Of a stretch of 12,749 nt of DNA, positions 1-7,431 are shown one piece after another (position 1 is the first letter of the stretch; every line of letters begins with the position of its first letter). Origin of the DNA: Fimbriimonadales bacterium (GTDB taxonomy: Bacteria > Armatimonadota > Fimbriimonadia > Fimbriimonadales > Fimbriimonadaceae); the NCBI GenBank assembly GCA_026392145.1, contig JAPLCS010000400.1, forward strand, positions 3,365-16,113, in the 5' to 3' direction. The notes under the pieces are model-generated. The model saw only the letters and a program-made list of their open reading frames with translations, ran no database searches and was not told where the DNA came from. The translations under genes and the position numbers were made by a program.

Positions 1-951
1 GGCAACAACCTCCGCGGCAACGAAGCCACCGACCTCATCCTCGACGAAGCCGCCTTCATCCCCGAGCCATTCATTGAAAGCATCCTCAGCCCCATGCAAG
101 CCACCACCGACGGATGACTCACGCTCGCCAGCACACCCAACGGCCGCAACCGATTCTGGCAGCTCTTCGAACAAGGGCAACAAGGCAAACCCGAACTCTG
201 GAGCTACCACGCCCCAAGCCCCCAAAACCCACTCGTCAAACCCTCCTTCCTCCAAGCCCAACAAGAACTCCTCTCCCCCACCACCTATGCAATCGAATAT
301 GAAGCCAAATTCCTCCAACCCTCAGGCAGCGTCTTCAACCAAGAATCCATCGAACGAGCCCTCGAAGCAAAACCACTCCCATTGCTCAAACCAATCGTTA
401 TCGGCATCGACTGGGCAAGGTACGGAGACTTCACCGCCGCCGTTGTCATCAGCGGAAACCGCTCCAGCATCCACGTCCACCACATCGACCGACTCTTCGG
501 CAGCGAATGGGCAAACCAAATTGACTGGATCAAAGAAATCCTCCACGACTTCCCTACCGCACGTCTCGTCTGCGATCGAACCGGCATCGGCGACGGCCCC
601 ACCGAACAACTACGGCTCGCTATCACCCAATCAGTACGCCCCGTCCTCATCACCTCCCAGTCAAAACCCGAACTAATCGACAACCTCGTGCGAGCGTTCG
701 AGACCAACATCATACGGCTGCCACCTCACCCCGCTCTTATCACCGAACTCCAAAACTTCAAAGCCATACCCACCAGCACCGGCCACATCCGACTCCAAGC
801 CACCAGCGGCAACGATGACCTCATCATCGCCCTCGCTCTCGCCGTCCACGACCTCCCCGCAGGAACAGACAGAAACGTCCACCTCGGACGAACTCGCGTC
901 CTCACGTCTGACCCCACTACGTCAAGAATCAGCACCATCCAACGCCGATAA
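1..951 (+). pseudogene. Phage terminase large subunit, 5'-truncated by the window edge, with an in-frame TGA
   Basis: The reading frame is open from base 1 except for one TGA at 115-117, and both sides match one terminase. Before the stop are a conserved LRG element and a Walker B-like LILDEAAFI (codons 12-20). After it comes the coupling motif ASTPNG (codons 43-48). The C-terminal RNase H-like nuclease follows, with GIDWARYGDFTA (Asp at codon 137), VCDRTGIGDGPTEQLR and the acidic NDDLIIALALA near the end. Such proteins are the ATP-driven motor and nuclease that package phage DNA into proheads. The Walker A region would lie left of the window. The stop replaces one residue just before the STPNG motif, where a Trp or Gly would fit; TGG to TGA or GGA to TGA are single changes. 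The nearest ATG after the lesion in this frame is 382, so only the nuclease half could be made. Codon use matches the host genes nearby, suggesting long residence. The family call is secure; its inactivity is inferred. Confidence 0.85.
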
Positions 952-953
952 AT

Positions 954-2024
954 ATGAAACTATTCTCAAGAAAACCTAAAAATATCCAACCATCACCATC
1001 ACTCGCCAACGACCAATCTCCCCAAATTCCCGCCTGGCAACTTCAATCCTTCCGCCACGGACTCTCCTCCGACAATCTGCACGACCTATTCGATCAAATG
1101 CAAACCGATTCAATGGTCCAAACCGCCATCACGGTGAAAAAACTCGGAGTCCTCTCCGCCCCCTATGAACTCAACGGCGATCCCACCCTCGTCGACTTCA
1201 TCTCCCAGAATTTCAACACCATGCAAGGATCCCCATTCACCATCCTCCAACATGCCATGGACGCCTTCACTCACGGGTGGTCAATCCAAGAAACCATCTA
1301 CGAATCCCGACAAGGCAAATGGTGGCTCAAATCCGTCAAACCCAAAAACCCAAAAATGTTTACCTTTGAGCTAGATACTTATGAAAATCCAACCGCACTC
1401 ATCCTCCAACTCCCCGGCGAACAAGAACAGCGCCTACCAAGAAACCGATTCGTAATCTGGCGACACCGAGGTGGCTATGGAAGACCCTACGGCCAAAGCG
1501 ATCTCCTCCCCGCCATCACCCACTACGCCGCAAAACGCGACCTCCTCAACGCCTGGAAAGTCCACCTCGACCGATTCGCATCCCCCACCCTCCTCGGCCG
1601 CTTCAACAAAAGCGCCACCAACGAAGATCAATCCGCCATGCTCCACTCCCTCGAACACCTGGCAAAACACTCCGCCATCGTCTTCCCCGACGACTTCGAA
1701 GTCACCAGCCTCTCCGACAGTCCCTCTGCCAGCAACGGATTCATGGAAGCCATCGACTTCCACAACCGAGAAATTGCCCGAGCCATCCTCGGCCAAACCC
1801 TCACTACCGACGAAGGCAGAAGAGGCGGTTCCCTCGCCATGGGCAAAGTCCACCTCCAAGTGTTATTGCTTCAACTCGAAGCCATCAGAAGAGAACTCGC
1901 CGACGTCATCATGAACGAACAAATCATCCGCCCCCTCATCGAACTCAACTTCGGAACCCAAGAACTCCCCACCTTCTCGTTCACCTCCACCCCCCTCCCC
2001 GCCTTCCAATCCGGCATCTTGTAG
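954..2024 (+). CDS. Mu gp29-like (DUF935) phage portal protein, short C-terminus
   Basis: The ATG lies two bases after the terminase stop, the usual packaging-gene order. Portal proteins form the dodecameric ring at the prohead vertex through which terminase pumps DNA. DUF935 signatures run in order: DAFTHGWSIQETIYE (residues 103-117), a basic RFVIWRHRGGYGRPYGQSDL stretch (165-184), a long central helix region, and the diagnostic AILGQTLTTDEG...GGSLAMGKVH element (277-300) followed by helices and IRPLIELNFG. Mu gp29 is about 510 residues; this product has 356 and stops soon after LNFG, so the C-terminal part is missing. The stop is only about ten bases from the intrinsic terminator of the converging rho gene, and no capsid or tail genes follow. 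It is therefore likely a prophage remnant cut at the rho boundary. Base composition is like that of the host. Family assignment is firm; loss of function is inferred from length and context. Confidence 0.85.
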   Translation: MKLFSRKPKNIQPSPSLANDQSPQIPAWQLQSFRHGLSSDNLHDLFDQMQTDSMVQTAITVKKLGVLSAPYELNGDPTLVDFISQNFNTMQGSPFTILQHAMDAFTHGWSIQETIYESRQGKWWLKSVKPKNPKMFTFELDTYENPTALILQLPGEQEQRLPRNRFVIWRHRGGYGRPYGQSDLLPAITHYAAKRDLLNAWKVHLDRFASPTLLGRFNKSATNEDQSAMLHSLEHLAKHSAIVFPDDFEVTSLSDSPSASNGFMEAIDFHNREIARAILGQTLTTDEGRRGGSLAMGKVHLQVLLLQLEAIRRELADVIMNEQIIRPLIELNFGTQELPTFSFTSTPLPAFQSGIL

Positions 2025-2034
2025 AGGAATGAAC

Positions 2035-2072
2035 AAAAAAAGGGTGCGGTCACCTCTGCAACCACACCCTTT
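2035..2072 (-). terminator. Intrinsic terminator of the HPRT-Rho gene
   Basis: Read on the minus strand, a 12-bp stem (AAAGGGTGTGGT paired with ACCGCACCCTTT, one G-U wobble, 10-nt loop) runs straight into seven T residues. It begins about 19 bases after the rho stop codon. On the + strand the same stem is followed by only three T, so it should mainly stop minus-strand transcripts. It is notable that the gene for Rho itself ends at a Rho-independent site. Confidence 0.9.
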
Positions 2073-2090
2073 CCAACCTTCGCACCGACC

Positions 2091-3497
2091 TTACACGGTA
2101 GCGCGAGTGCGCTGAATAACGCCCTCAATAAACGCCGCATTGTTCGGCGTTCGCTTAATCAACTTAATGAACTGCTCAGTAGCTTCAAGCGAACTTTGCT
2201 CCTTCGCCATAAGCCGACGAAGCTGAACCACGCCCTCATAAATGTTCCGATCAAACAGCAACTCTTCATGCCGAGTCGAAGACCGTCGTACATCAATAGC
2301 CGGCCAAATGCGTCGTTCCGAAAGCTCCCGGTCAAGGATAATTTCGCTGTTACCCGTACCCTTCAATTCTTCAAAAATCGACTCATCCATCTTCGAACCG
2401 GTATCCACCAGAACCGAAGCAATAATCGTCAACGAGCCACCTTCCTCAATATTCCGGGCTGCACCAAAGAAACGCCGAGGACGATACAACGCCGCCGGGT
2501 CCAAACCACCAGTCAACGTCCGACCAGAAGGATTTATCGTCAAGTTCGAAGCCCGCGAAAGTCGAGTCAACGAGTCAAGCATAATCACCACGTCCCGACC
2601 CGATTCCACAAGCCGCTTCGCCTGTTCCATACAAAGCTCAGCCACCCGCATGTGGTTCTCAGCAGGCTCATCAAACGTCGAAGAAATAACCTGTCCACGC
2701 ACCGACCGACGCATGTCCGTAACTTCTTCAGGCCGCTCATCAACCAGCAAAACCATCAAATAAACTTCAGGATGATTCGAGCTAATCGCATTCGCAATCG
2801 CCTTCATCATCGTGGTCTTTCCAGCCTTAGGCGGCGAAACAATCAGCGCCCGCTGGCCCTTACCAATCGGAGAGATCAAATCCACAATCCGCGTCGGAAT
2901 GTTCTCATGAGTCGTCTCCATCCTCAACGGCTCATTCGGATAAAGCGGAGTCAATTCATCAAAATTCTTTCGACCAACCCCAAGGCCAACACCGATATTG
3001 TTCACCGCTTCGACACGCAGCAAGCCTCGGTATTTCTCTCCTTCCTTGTGAGCCCGACACAAGCCAAAAACCGTGTCCCCAGGTCGCAAACCAAACTTCT
3101 TGATCAGATTCTGACCAACATAAACATCATCACTCGACGGCGCATAGGTGTCCTTTCGCAAGAAACCCCAACCATCGTTCATCAACTCCAAAATGCCCTT
3201 AGCGTAAAAAGGAGTCTTCTCCTCGTTCACCTTTGGAAGCAAATGCTCAATCACTTCAAACTTCAAAAGCTCAGCCGAAACCTTGTGCTTCTTCGCCAGC
3301 TTCAACAGCTCCGCCGGAGCCATCGAATCAAAGTGACTAAAATCCAATTCCGGCAAATTCTCTAAATCAGCCTGATTGTCACCCTTGGGAAGGCCATCAT
3401 TCCCCGGACGTCGACGACGTCGGTTGTTCTGGTTGTTATTTTGATTGTTGCCTTGGTTATCGCCCCGGCTCTGGCGTTGTCGAAAAATCGGAGTCAT
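2091..3497 (-). other. rho: Possible internal translation start giving stand-alone Rho (468 aa)
   Basis: The codon for Met171 of the fusion (3497-3495) begins MTPIFRQRQS, a plausible native Rho N-terminus ahead of the Asn/Arg-rich linker. A purine-rich GGAAA lies about nine bases upstream on the minus strand, a fair ribosome site in a window where most genes have none. There is no stop codon between the HPRT part and this ATG, so both long and short products are possible. Which is made cannot be decided from sequence. Confidence 0.5.
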
Positions 3498-4007
3498 AAG
3501 TGAGCTTTCCGTGAAAAGTGATTTCGTAAGGAGAAATTTTCCTACCACAAACTTATCCGGAATCTCTATGCCAATGTGCTCGCACACCACTTCCACCACC
3601 CGAGCATCGGGCTTCGAAAGCAACGCACAAAGCTGCAGCGACTTCGGATGGCGCAAACCCAACAACTCGCGCAAATGAGCCAAAGTGCGACCCGTGTCAA
3701 CAATATCCTCAACCAACACGACGTTCCGCCCCTCAATGGAGCTGTCAGCGTCCTTCTTAATCTGCACCACACCAGAAGATTCCATCGCCCCGTGCCAACT
3801 GCTCACCTGAATAAACTCCAACTGAGATTCCCGACCCAACTGCCACAAAGCACGAGCCAAATCACTCATAAAATGCACCGAGCCCTTCAGCACACCGAGC
3901 AAAATAATCGGCTGCCCATCATCAGGAATCGAAGCTGAAACCGCCTCAGCCAAAGACCGAACTTTACTCTGAATTTCCTTGTGGCTGTGCAAAGTTTCTA
4001 GTCGCAT
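2091..4007 (-). CDS. rho: Fusion of a C-terminally truncated hypoxanthine phosphoribosyltransferase domain to transcription termination factor Rho
   Basis: One uninterrupted 638-residue frame. Residues 1-156 are HPRT-like (IMP or GMP from base plus PRPP): the LKGS pyrophosphate loop (40-43), the PRPP-binding VVLVEDIVDTGRT (96-108), LLSKPDAR (129-136) and IPDKFVVG (149-156). Known HPRTs continue with YGxDYxxxYRxLPYI, whose Asp helps bind purine and metal. Here that segment is absent and 14 unrelated residues lead to Met171. Residues 171-638 are a full-length Rho, the hexameric RNA translocase that ends transcripts: an Asn/Arg-rich linker (about 185-200), a Rho-N-like region (229-260), the RNA-binding GILELMNDGWGFLR (271-284), Walker A SPPKAGKT (391-398), Walker B DVVIMLDSLTRL (472-483), and the GTGNSEIILDR and RRSSTRHEELL motifs. 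A separate Rho could start at the ATG at 3497. No Shine-Dalgarno is seen before 4007. Rho activity is near certain. HPRT activity is doubtful. Confidence 0.93.
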   Translation of the reverse strand: MRLETLHSHKEIQSKVRSLAEAVSASIPDDGQPIILLGVLKGSVHFMSDLARALWQLGRESQLEFIQVSSWHGAMESSGVVQIKKDADSSIEGRNVVLVEDIVDTGRTLAHLRELLGLRHPKSLQLCALLSKPDARVVEVVCEHIGIEIPDKFVVGKFLLTKSLFTESSLMTPIFRQRQSRGDNQGNNQNNNQNNRRRRRPGNDGLPKGDNQADLENLPELDFSHFDSMAPAELLKLAKKHKVSAELLKFEVIEHLLPKVNEEKTPFYAKGILELMNDGWGFLRKDTYAPSSDDVYVGQNLIKKFGLRPGDTVFGLCRAHKEGEKYRGLLRVEAVNNIGVGLGVGRKNFDELTPLYPNEPLRMETTHENIPTRIVDLISPIGKGQRALIVSPPKAGKTTMMKAIANAISSNHPEVYLMVLLVDERPEEVTDMRRSVRGQVISSTFDEPAENHMRVAELCMEQAKRLVESGRDVVIMLDSLTRLSRASNLTINPSGRTLTGGLDPAALYRPRRFFGAARNIEEGGSLTIIASVLVDTGSKMDESIFEELKGTGNSEIILDRELSERRIWPAIDVRRSSTRHEELLFDRNIYEGVVQLRRLMAKEQSSLEATEQFIKLIKRTPNNAAFIEGVIQRTRATV

Positions 4008-4028
4008 AATGAGTCAATAAGGTACCAG

Positions 4029-4041
4029 TTTAACGGTTAAA
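4029..4041. promoter_or_regulatory. Palindrome in the divergent hpt-rho / M23 promoter region
   Basis: TTTAAC-G-GTTAAA is a perfect inverted repeat with a one-base centre. It sits in the 88-bp gap between the divergently transcribed HPRT-Rho gene and the M23 peptidase gene, about 21 bases from the HPRT start. It could be a dimer-binding operator or part of overlapping promoters. No convincing -35/-10 pair was found for either gene. Confidence 0.3.
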
Positions 4042-4095
4042 AATTCCTCCATCAGACCACCTCGCTCCACCTCCAGCGGGTAACTTATTTCCGTC

Positions 4096-5010
4096 ATGGG
4101 CGCTCTTATTGCAATTAGTCTGATCGCCTCACAATCCTGGGCAAGCTACGGAAAATTCCCACCCCCAGTCGCCCCCTTTACCAACGCAAAACTTCCCACC
4201 CGCACCGTCGCCGTCCCCATGATCTTTCCCATCATCGGCTCGTTCTCCCTGGGCGGTCGCTACAACGTCTCTCGCGGCAGATACCTCCACACCGGGGTCG
4301 ATATCAAAGCCGCCAAAATGACCCCCGTAGTCGCACCCTTCAGCGGCATCATCGGCTTCAAAAAGCACACGTTCTGGATATACGGCGACAACGGCTACAA
4401 ATGCCTGGGCACCCATCTCAACGACGACACACCAGGCACCCGTGATGGTAAAAATAATTTCGATTACATGTTCTCCCCCATGATCAAATTCGGGGAAAGA
4501 GTCGAACAAGGCCAACTCATCGGCTACGTCGGGGACTCAGGAAAAGCCACCGGCCCCCATCTTCACTTCGAACTCTTCGACAAAAAATCCATCATTGACC
4601 CCGTCGTCTCGCTCCACTACGCCCAAAAAATCTACAGCCCGCGAGTACCTCTAACCAATCGTCAACCAGCCCCTGCCCCCGGCGAGGAAATCTACTACGT
4701 CTGCAAAAAGAACTACTTCCCCATCAACGGAACCCTCTACGGACTCCTCGTCGCAAAACAATACGGCAACAGAATCATCCCCACCACCCGGCCAACCTTC
4801 GTCACCTTCACCATCCCCGAAGCCATCCGCAACGGTTCAAACCCCAACAACTCAGGACTTCACAGTTCCACCCTCGAAACTCCCGAAGCCGGCCATCCAC
4901 TGCCCAACCCACCAGGTCTCATTGAAGCTTGGCCAACCAATAAGCCAGCCGCCATCACCTTCACACGCAAAGGTGGCTACAACCTCGTCACCCAAGTCGC
5001 CGCCCCCTAA
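4096..5010 (+). CDS. Secreted M23 (LytM-type) zinc metallopeptidase
   Basis: Members of this family cut peptide cross-links in peptidoglycan, or act as non-catalytic activators of amidases, outside the cytoplasmic membrane. The start (ATG 4096) gives a hydrophobic leader ending SQSWA at residue 16, a likely signal peptide although it lacks the usual basic n-region; an in-frame stop just upstream leaves no longer option. The peptidase core spans about residues 45-165. All expected zinc and catalytic residues are visible: His65 and Asp69 in HTGVDI, the GTHL motif (His107), and the HLH pair His155/His157 in GPHLHFEL. A stretch of about 20 residues (109-130) between GTHL and the next strand is longer than in minimal LytM domains. 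The C-terminal half (about 185-304) is proline-rich and unrecognised. The gene is divergent from hpt-rho and 15 bases upstream of the permease gene. Active hydrolase is the best call. Confidence 0.85.
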   Translation: MGALIAISLIASQSWASYGKFPPPVAPFTNAKLPTRTVAVPMIFPIIGSFSLGGRYNVSRGRYLHTGVDIKAAKMTPVVAPFSGIIGFKKHTFWIYGDNGYKCLGTHLNDDTPGTRDGKNNFDYMFSPMIKFGERVEQGQLIGYVGDSGKATGPHLHFELFDKKSIIDPVVSLHYAQKIYSPRVPLTNRQPAPAPGEEIYYVCKKNYFPINGTLYGLLVAKQYGNRIIPTTRPTFVTFTIPEAIRNGSNPNNSGLHSSTLETPEAGHPLPNPPGLIEAWPTNKPAAITFTRKGGYNLVTQVAAP

Positions 5011-5025
5011 CGTCTCCAAAAAACC

Positions 5026-5985
5026 ATGGATCGCCGCAAACTTTTTGGAATCATCGTGCTGCTCAACCTCCTCTGGGCACCCGTAAATTTCATGGTCGGC
5101 ACCGCAAAATCAGGTGGATTTAGCGCCATCGCCGTCGGGTGCATTCGCTGGGTCTCCCTCGCCTTCATCATCCAAGCCCTCCTCCTCTTCTCCTCACCAT
5201 TCCGCAAACTCATCGGCTACAAGCCACTCCACCGTCACGACTGGATCAGGGCATTCCTCCTCGGCCTCTTCTTCTTCGGCCCCTCCCACATGCTCTTTTA
5301 CTATTCGCTCTCCTTCACCAGCGAAGTCGAGGGCACCGTGCTACTCTCCACCTCCCCCGTGTTCACCGGAATATTCAGTTACTTCATCCTCAAAGAGCAC
5401 CTCACAACCCATCGCCAACTCGCCATCCTCATCTCATCCATAGGCGCCTACATCGTATCCGTAGGCTTCACCCTCCCCAGCCTCGCGGGCCACGCTAAAG
5501 GCAACCTCTTGTTCGGCGCCGGAGTCCTCATCGAATGTTTCATGGGAGTCCTCGCCGCCAAACTCGCACGACGCAGCAGCGGAATCGGAGTCCTTAGCGC
5601 AGAAATTTGGGGCGGAGCCCTATGCTTCATCCTCGTCTCCCTTTTCGCCAAAGGAATGTTCCAAATCCAGGCTAACCAAGTCACTCTCGCCGGAATCCTC
5701 GCCATCGGCTACCTAATCTTCATGTGCGGACTCATCACCTTCCCCCTCTGGTACCGAATTGTCGAATCCTCTCCCCTCACACTCCTAGTCGTCGGTATCG
5801 CCATGCAACCGCCCGTCGCCGCCCTCCTCAACTGGGTCGCTAAAAACGAACTGCCAACTACAAACACCCTCATCGGCGGAACCCTCATCCTCATCGCCCT
5901 CGCCATAGGATTCGGCATCAAATCACCCCACGAAGACGACGTCCCGCATGAAGATGACACGCCGCAAGAAACAACTTCCAATTAA
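5026..5985 (+). CDS. EamA/DMT-superfamily permease
   Basis: The 319-residue protein is almost wholly hydrophobic, with about ten predicted membrane helices in two repeats (about residues 6-140 and 155-290), the standard plan of the drug/metabolite transporter superfamily. Typical features are NLLWAPVNFMVG in helix 1, a KEHLTTHRQLAILISSIGAYIVS segment at the end of the first repeat (helices 4-5), and the matching LPTTNTLIGGTLILIALAI in the second. The substrate cannot be told from sequence; relatives export amino acids, nucleotides or drugs. The C-terminus is a charged tail with a short internal repeat (PHEDDV, PHEDDT). The start ATG is 15 bases after the M23 stop with no Shine-Dalgarno, so cotranscription with the peptidase is likely. 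Third codon positions are strongly C-biased: one 60-base line at 5161 has 28 C and 5 G. Confidence 0.85.
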   Translation: MDRRKLFGIIVLLNLLWAPVNFMVGTAKSGGFSAIAVGCIRWVSLAFIIQALLLFSSPFRKLIGYKPLHRHDWIRAFLLGLFFFGPSHMLFYYSLSFTSEVEGTVLLSTSPVFTGIFSYFILKEHLTTHRQLAILISSIGAYIVSVGFTLPSLAGHAKGNLLFGAGVLIECFMGVLAAKLARRSSGIGVLSAEIWGGALCFILVSLFAKGMFQIQANQVTLAGILAIGYLIFMCGLITFPLWYRIVESSPLTLLVVGIAMQPPVAALLNWVAKNELPTTNTLIGGTLILIALAIGFGIKSPHEDDVPHEDDTPQETTSN

Positions 5986-5989
5986 CACA

Positions 5990-6043
5990 ATCCCCAGCCA
6001 TCCATCCCCAGCCAACCATTCAAAGCCACAATCAAAGCCAAAA
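5990..6043. repeat. Four imperfect tandem 13-14-bp repeats between the permease gene and corA
   Basis: Units 5990-6003 and 6004-6017 (ATCCCCAGCCATCC, ATCCCCAGCCAACC) are followed by 6018-6030 and 6031-6043 (ATTCAAAGCCACA, ATCAAAGCCAAAA). All share AGCCA in the same phase. They fill most of the 84-bp gap before corA. They may be a small minisatellite or a C-rich, G-poor leader of the kind Rho can load on; the second idea is inference. Confidence 0.6.
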
Positions 6044-6069
6044 ACTGCTAGGCTAATCAGTAAGCCGAA

Positions 6070-7050
6070 ATGGAAATCAAAGCCATCCTCATAGAGCCCA
6101 ACAAGTCATTCAAAGAAATCGACTTTCAAGTGGCAATGAAGAAGATGAACGACCCAGAAATCGCCATCTGGTTCCACATCCACGCCGAAAACCCCACCGA
6201 AGCCATCCCCCTCCTCACCAACGAGTTCGGCTTCCACCCCGTCGCCGTCGAAGATGCCGTCAGCAAAGACGAACGACCCGAACTCAAAGAATTCGATGAC
6301 CACATCTTCCTCGTAGCCCCCGCTCTCATCGGTATCCAAAACGGCACCCAAAACTTCAGCACCGAAAACTACGACGAAGTCGGATTTTTTGTAAAAGGCA
6401 CCACCCTTGTCACCATCACCCACGTCCGAGTACCCTGCCTCGAATCCCTCCTAAATCGATGGATTCAACGCCAAACCGTAAACCACCCCGAGGTCGGCTA
6501 CCTGCTCTTCTCCATCCTCGACGCCATCCTAGATAGCTATTTCCCATGCCTCGATGCCATCGAGGACCGAGTCGACGAAATCTCAGACCTCATCTACGAA
6601 GGTCACACCGACAAGCTCAAAGAGCTCCTCATCATCAAAAGGCGCATGCTCGAAATGCGACGCCGGCTTGGACCCTTCCGCGACGTCATGAACTCAATCC
6701 TCCGTCGCGAACTTCCGTTCATCTCCGACCCCATGGCGCCCTACTTCCATGACCTCTTCGATAACACCCTCAGACTCACCGAACTCGTAGACACAAACCG
6801 TGACGCCCTCACCGGCCTCCTCGACATCCACCTCTCAACCGTCTCCAACAATCTCAATGAAGTCATGAAAAAGATGACCGTCATATCCACGGTCCTCATG
6901 CTAGCAGCCCTAATCGCCGGAATCTACGGCATGAACTTCAAAACAATGCCCGAATTAGAATGGCAATACGGCTACCTCTACTCCCTCGGACTCATGGTCG
7001 TTGTCGGATCCATCACCATCATCATCTTCAAACGCAAAAACTGGTTCTAA
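6070..7050 (+). CDS. corA: CorA family divalent cation (Mg2+/Co2+) channel
   Basis: CorA proteins form pentameric inner-membrane channels for Mg2+ uptake. The 326-residue length is normal. The N-terminal cytoplasmic domain includes HPVAVEDAVSKDERPELKEF (residues 57-76), typical of the family. Long helices follow (about 150-260). The pore helix ends in YGMNF, with the signature GMN at residues 287-289, then the MPEL periplasmic loop and the second membrane helix with the basic KRKNWF end. All diagnostic parts are intact. Start ATG 6070 has no clear Shine-Dalgarno. The stop TAA lies at the left edge of the island-flanking repeat, and the amidohydrolase 3' fragment begins 20 bases later on the other strand, so corA was probably the convergent neighbour of that gene before the island arrived. 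Confidence 0.95.
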   Translation: MEIKAILIEPNKSFKEIDFQVAMKKMNDPEIAIWFHIHAENPTEAIPLLTNEFGFHPVAVEDAVSKDERPELKEFDDHIFLVAPALIGIQNGTQNFSTENYDEVGFFVKGTTLVTITHVRVPCLESLLNRWIQRQTVNHPEVGYLLFSILDAILDSYFPCLDAIEDRVDEISDLIYEGHTDKLKELLIIKRRMLEMRRRLGPFRDVMNSILRRELPFISDPMAPYFHDLFDNTLRLTELVDTNRDALTGLLDIHLSTVSNNLNEVMKKMTVISTVLMLAALIAGIYGMNFKTMPELEWQYGYLYSLGLMVVVGSITIIIFKRKNWF

Positions 7051-7199
7051 CCCGTCATTAGAACTGCCAACTACCTTCCGCGCTTAACCATCTGCCCAGG
7101 AGTAGCGGTCGTCACCTGACCATCTCGCAATACCCATTCACCATTCACCATCACATCCCTCACACCAACACTCAACGTCTTGGGAGCATCAGCAGTAGC
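7046..7199. repeat. Left copy of the island-flanking direct repeat
   Basis: This 154-bp segment aligns without gaps to 10010-10163 (constant offset 2964). I count 11 mismatches, about 93% identity. The match begins in the last codons of corA and ends abruptly near 7199, where the two sequences become unrelated. It holds a short intergenic part and the last 42 codons of an amidohydrolase gene. Confidence 0.92.
7071..7199 (-). pseudogene. Orphan 3' fragment of a D-aminoacylase-type amidohydrolase gene
   Basis: The minus strand encodes about 42 residues (ending VTTATPGQMVKRGR and a TAG stop) matching the C-terminus of the intact enzyme at 10035-11486. Only two residues differ (final Lys to Arg; one Pro to Ala at the upstream edge), while five codons differ silently. 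The frame and stop are undamaged, but nothing upstream of 7199 belongs to the gene. It is either the host's original gene end cut off when the island came in, or a fragment carried by the island. It cannot make an enzyme. Confidence 0.88.
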
Positions 7200-7237
7200 A
7201 GGGATGAAGTTAAGCTTTAACAGAAACCTTTATTATC

Positions 7238-7387
7238 TTGAGTAGAAAATTCAAATCCGAGCCGTGTTCAGTAGATGAGTTTGCCGATATTTTAACCAGA
7301 CAGAATGTCAGAGTGTTGGTAAATGATGTTCTCCTTTGGTTGAAACACTTGGAAGAAGCGGGATTGCTTCTTCCATTTGCGTTATGA
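7238..7387 (+). CDS. Short protein-like ORF, possibly a gene remnant (TTG start, 49 aa)
   Basis: The frame has no ATG; TTG at 7238 is the likeliest start and TGA at 7385-7387 the stop. The sequence from EPCSVDEFADIL through VNDVLLWLKHLEEAGLL reads like two or three amphipathic helices, with a winged-helix flavour, and is unlike random translation. It has no Shine-Dalgarno, and it is the only TGA-terminated frame noted here. It may be the leftover of a longer island gene such as a regulator. No family is recognised. Confidence 0.3.
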   Translation: MSRKFKSEPCSVDEFADILTRQNVRVLVNDVLLWLKHLEEAGLLLPFAL

Positions 7388-7431
7388 AACGAAAAGAAAG
7401 CAAGAACGGCGCATACAGCAAAGTTTAGGTA

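Noticed and set aside
1..951. Alternative genetic code (TGA as Trp or Gly)
   Set aside because: Only one in-frame TGA occurs in about 3,500 codons of confident genes, and Trp (TGG) and Gly (GGN) codons are used normally. A nonsense mutation in a decaying prophage gene is simpler.
285..1859. Long minus-strand open frames opposite the terminase and portal genes
   Set aside because: They are antisense shadows caused by the AC-rich + strand, which makes stop codons rare on the other strand. They show no motifs and the + strand frames match known families.
2196..3365. 389-codon + strand frame opposite rho
   Set aside because: It is antisense to the conserved Rho motifs, has a low-complexity Arg/Gln/His-rich translation and no recognisable domain.
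5990..6043. CRISPR-like array
   Set aside because: Units are 13-14 bp with no spacers, and there are no cas genes.
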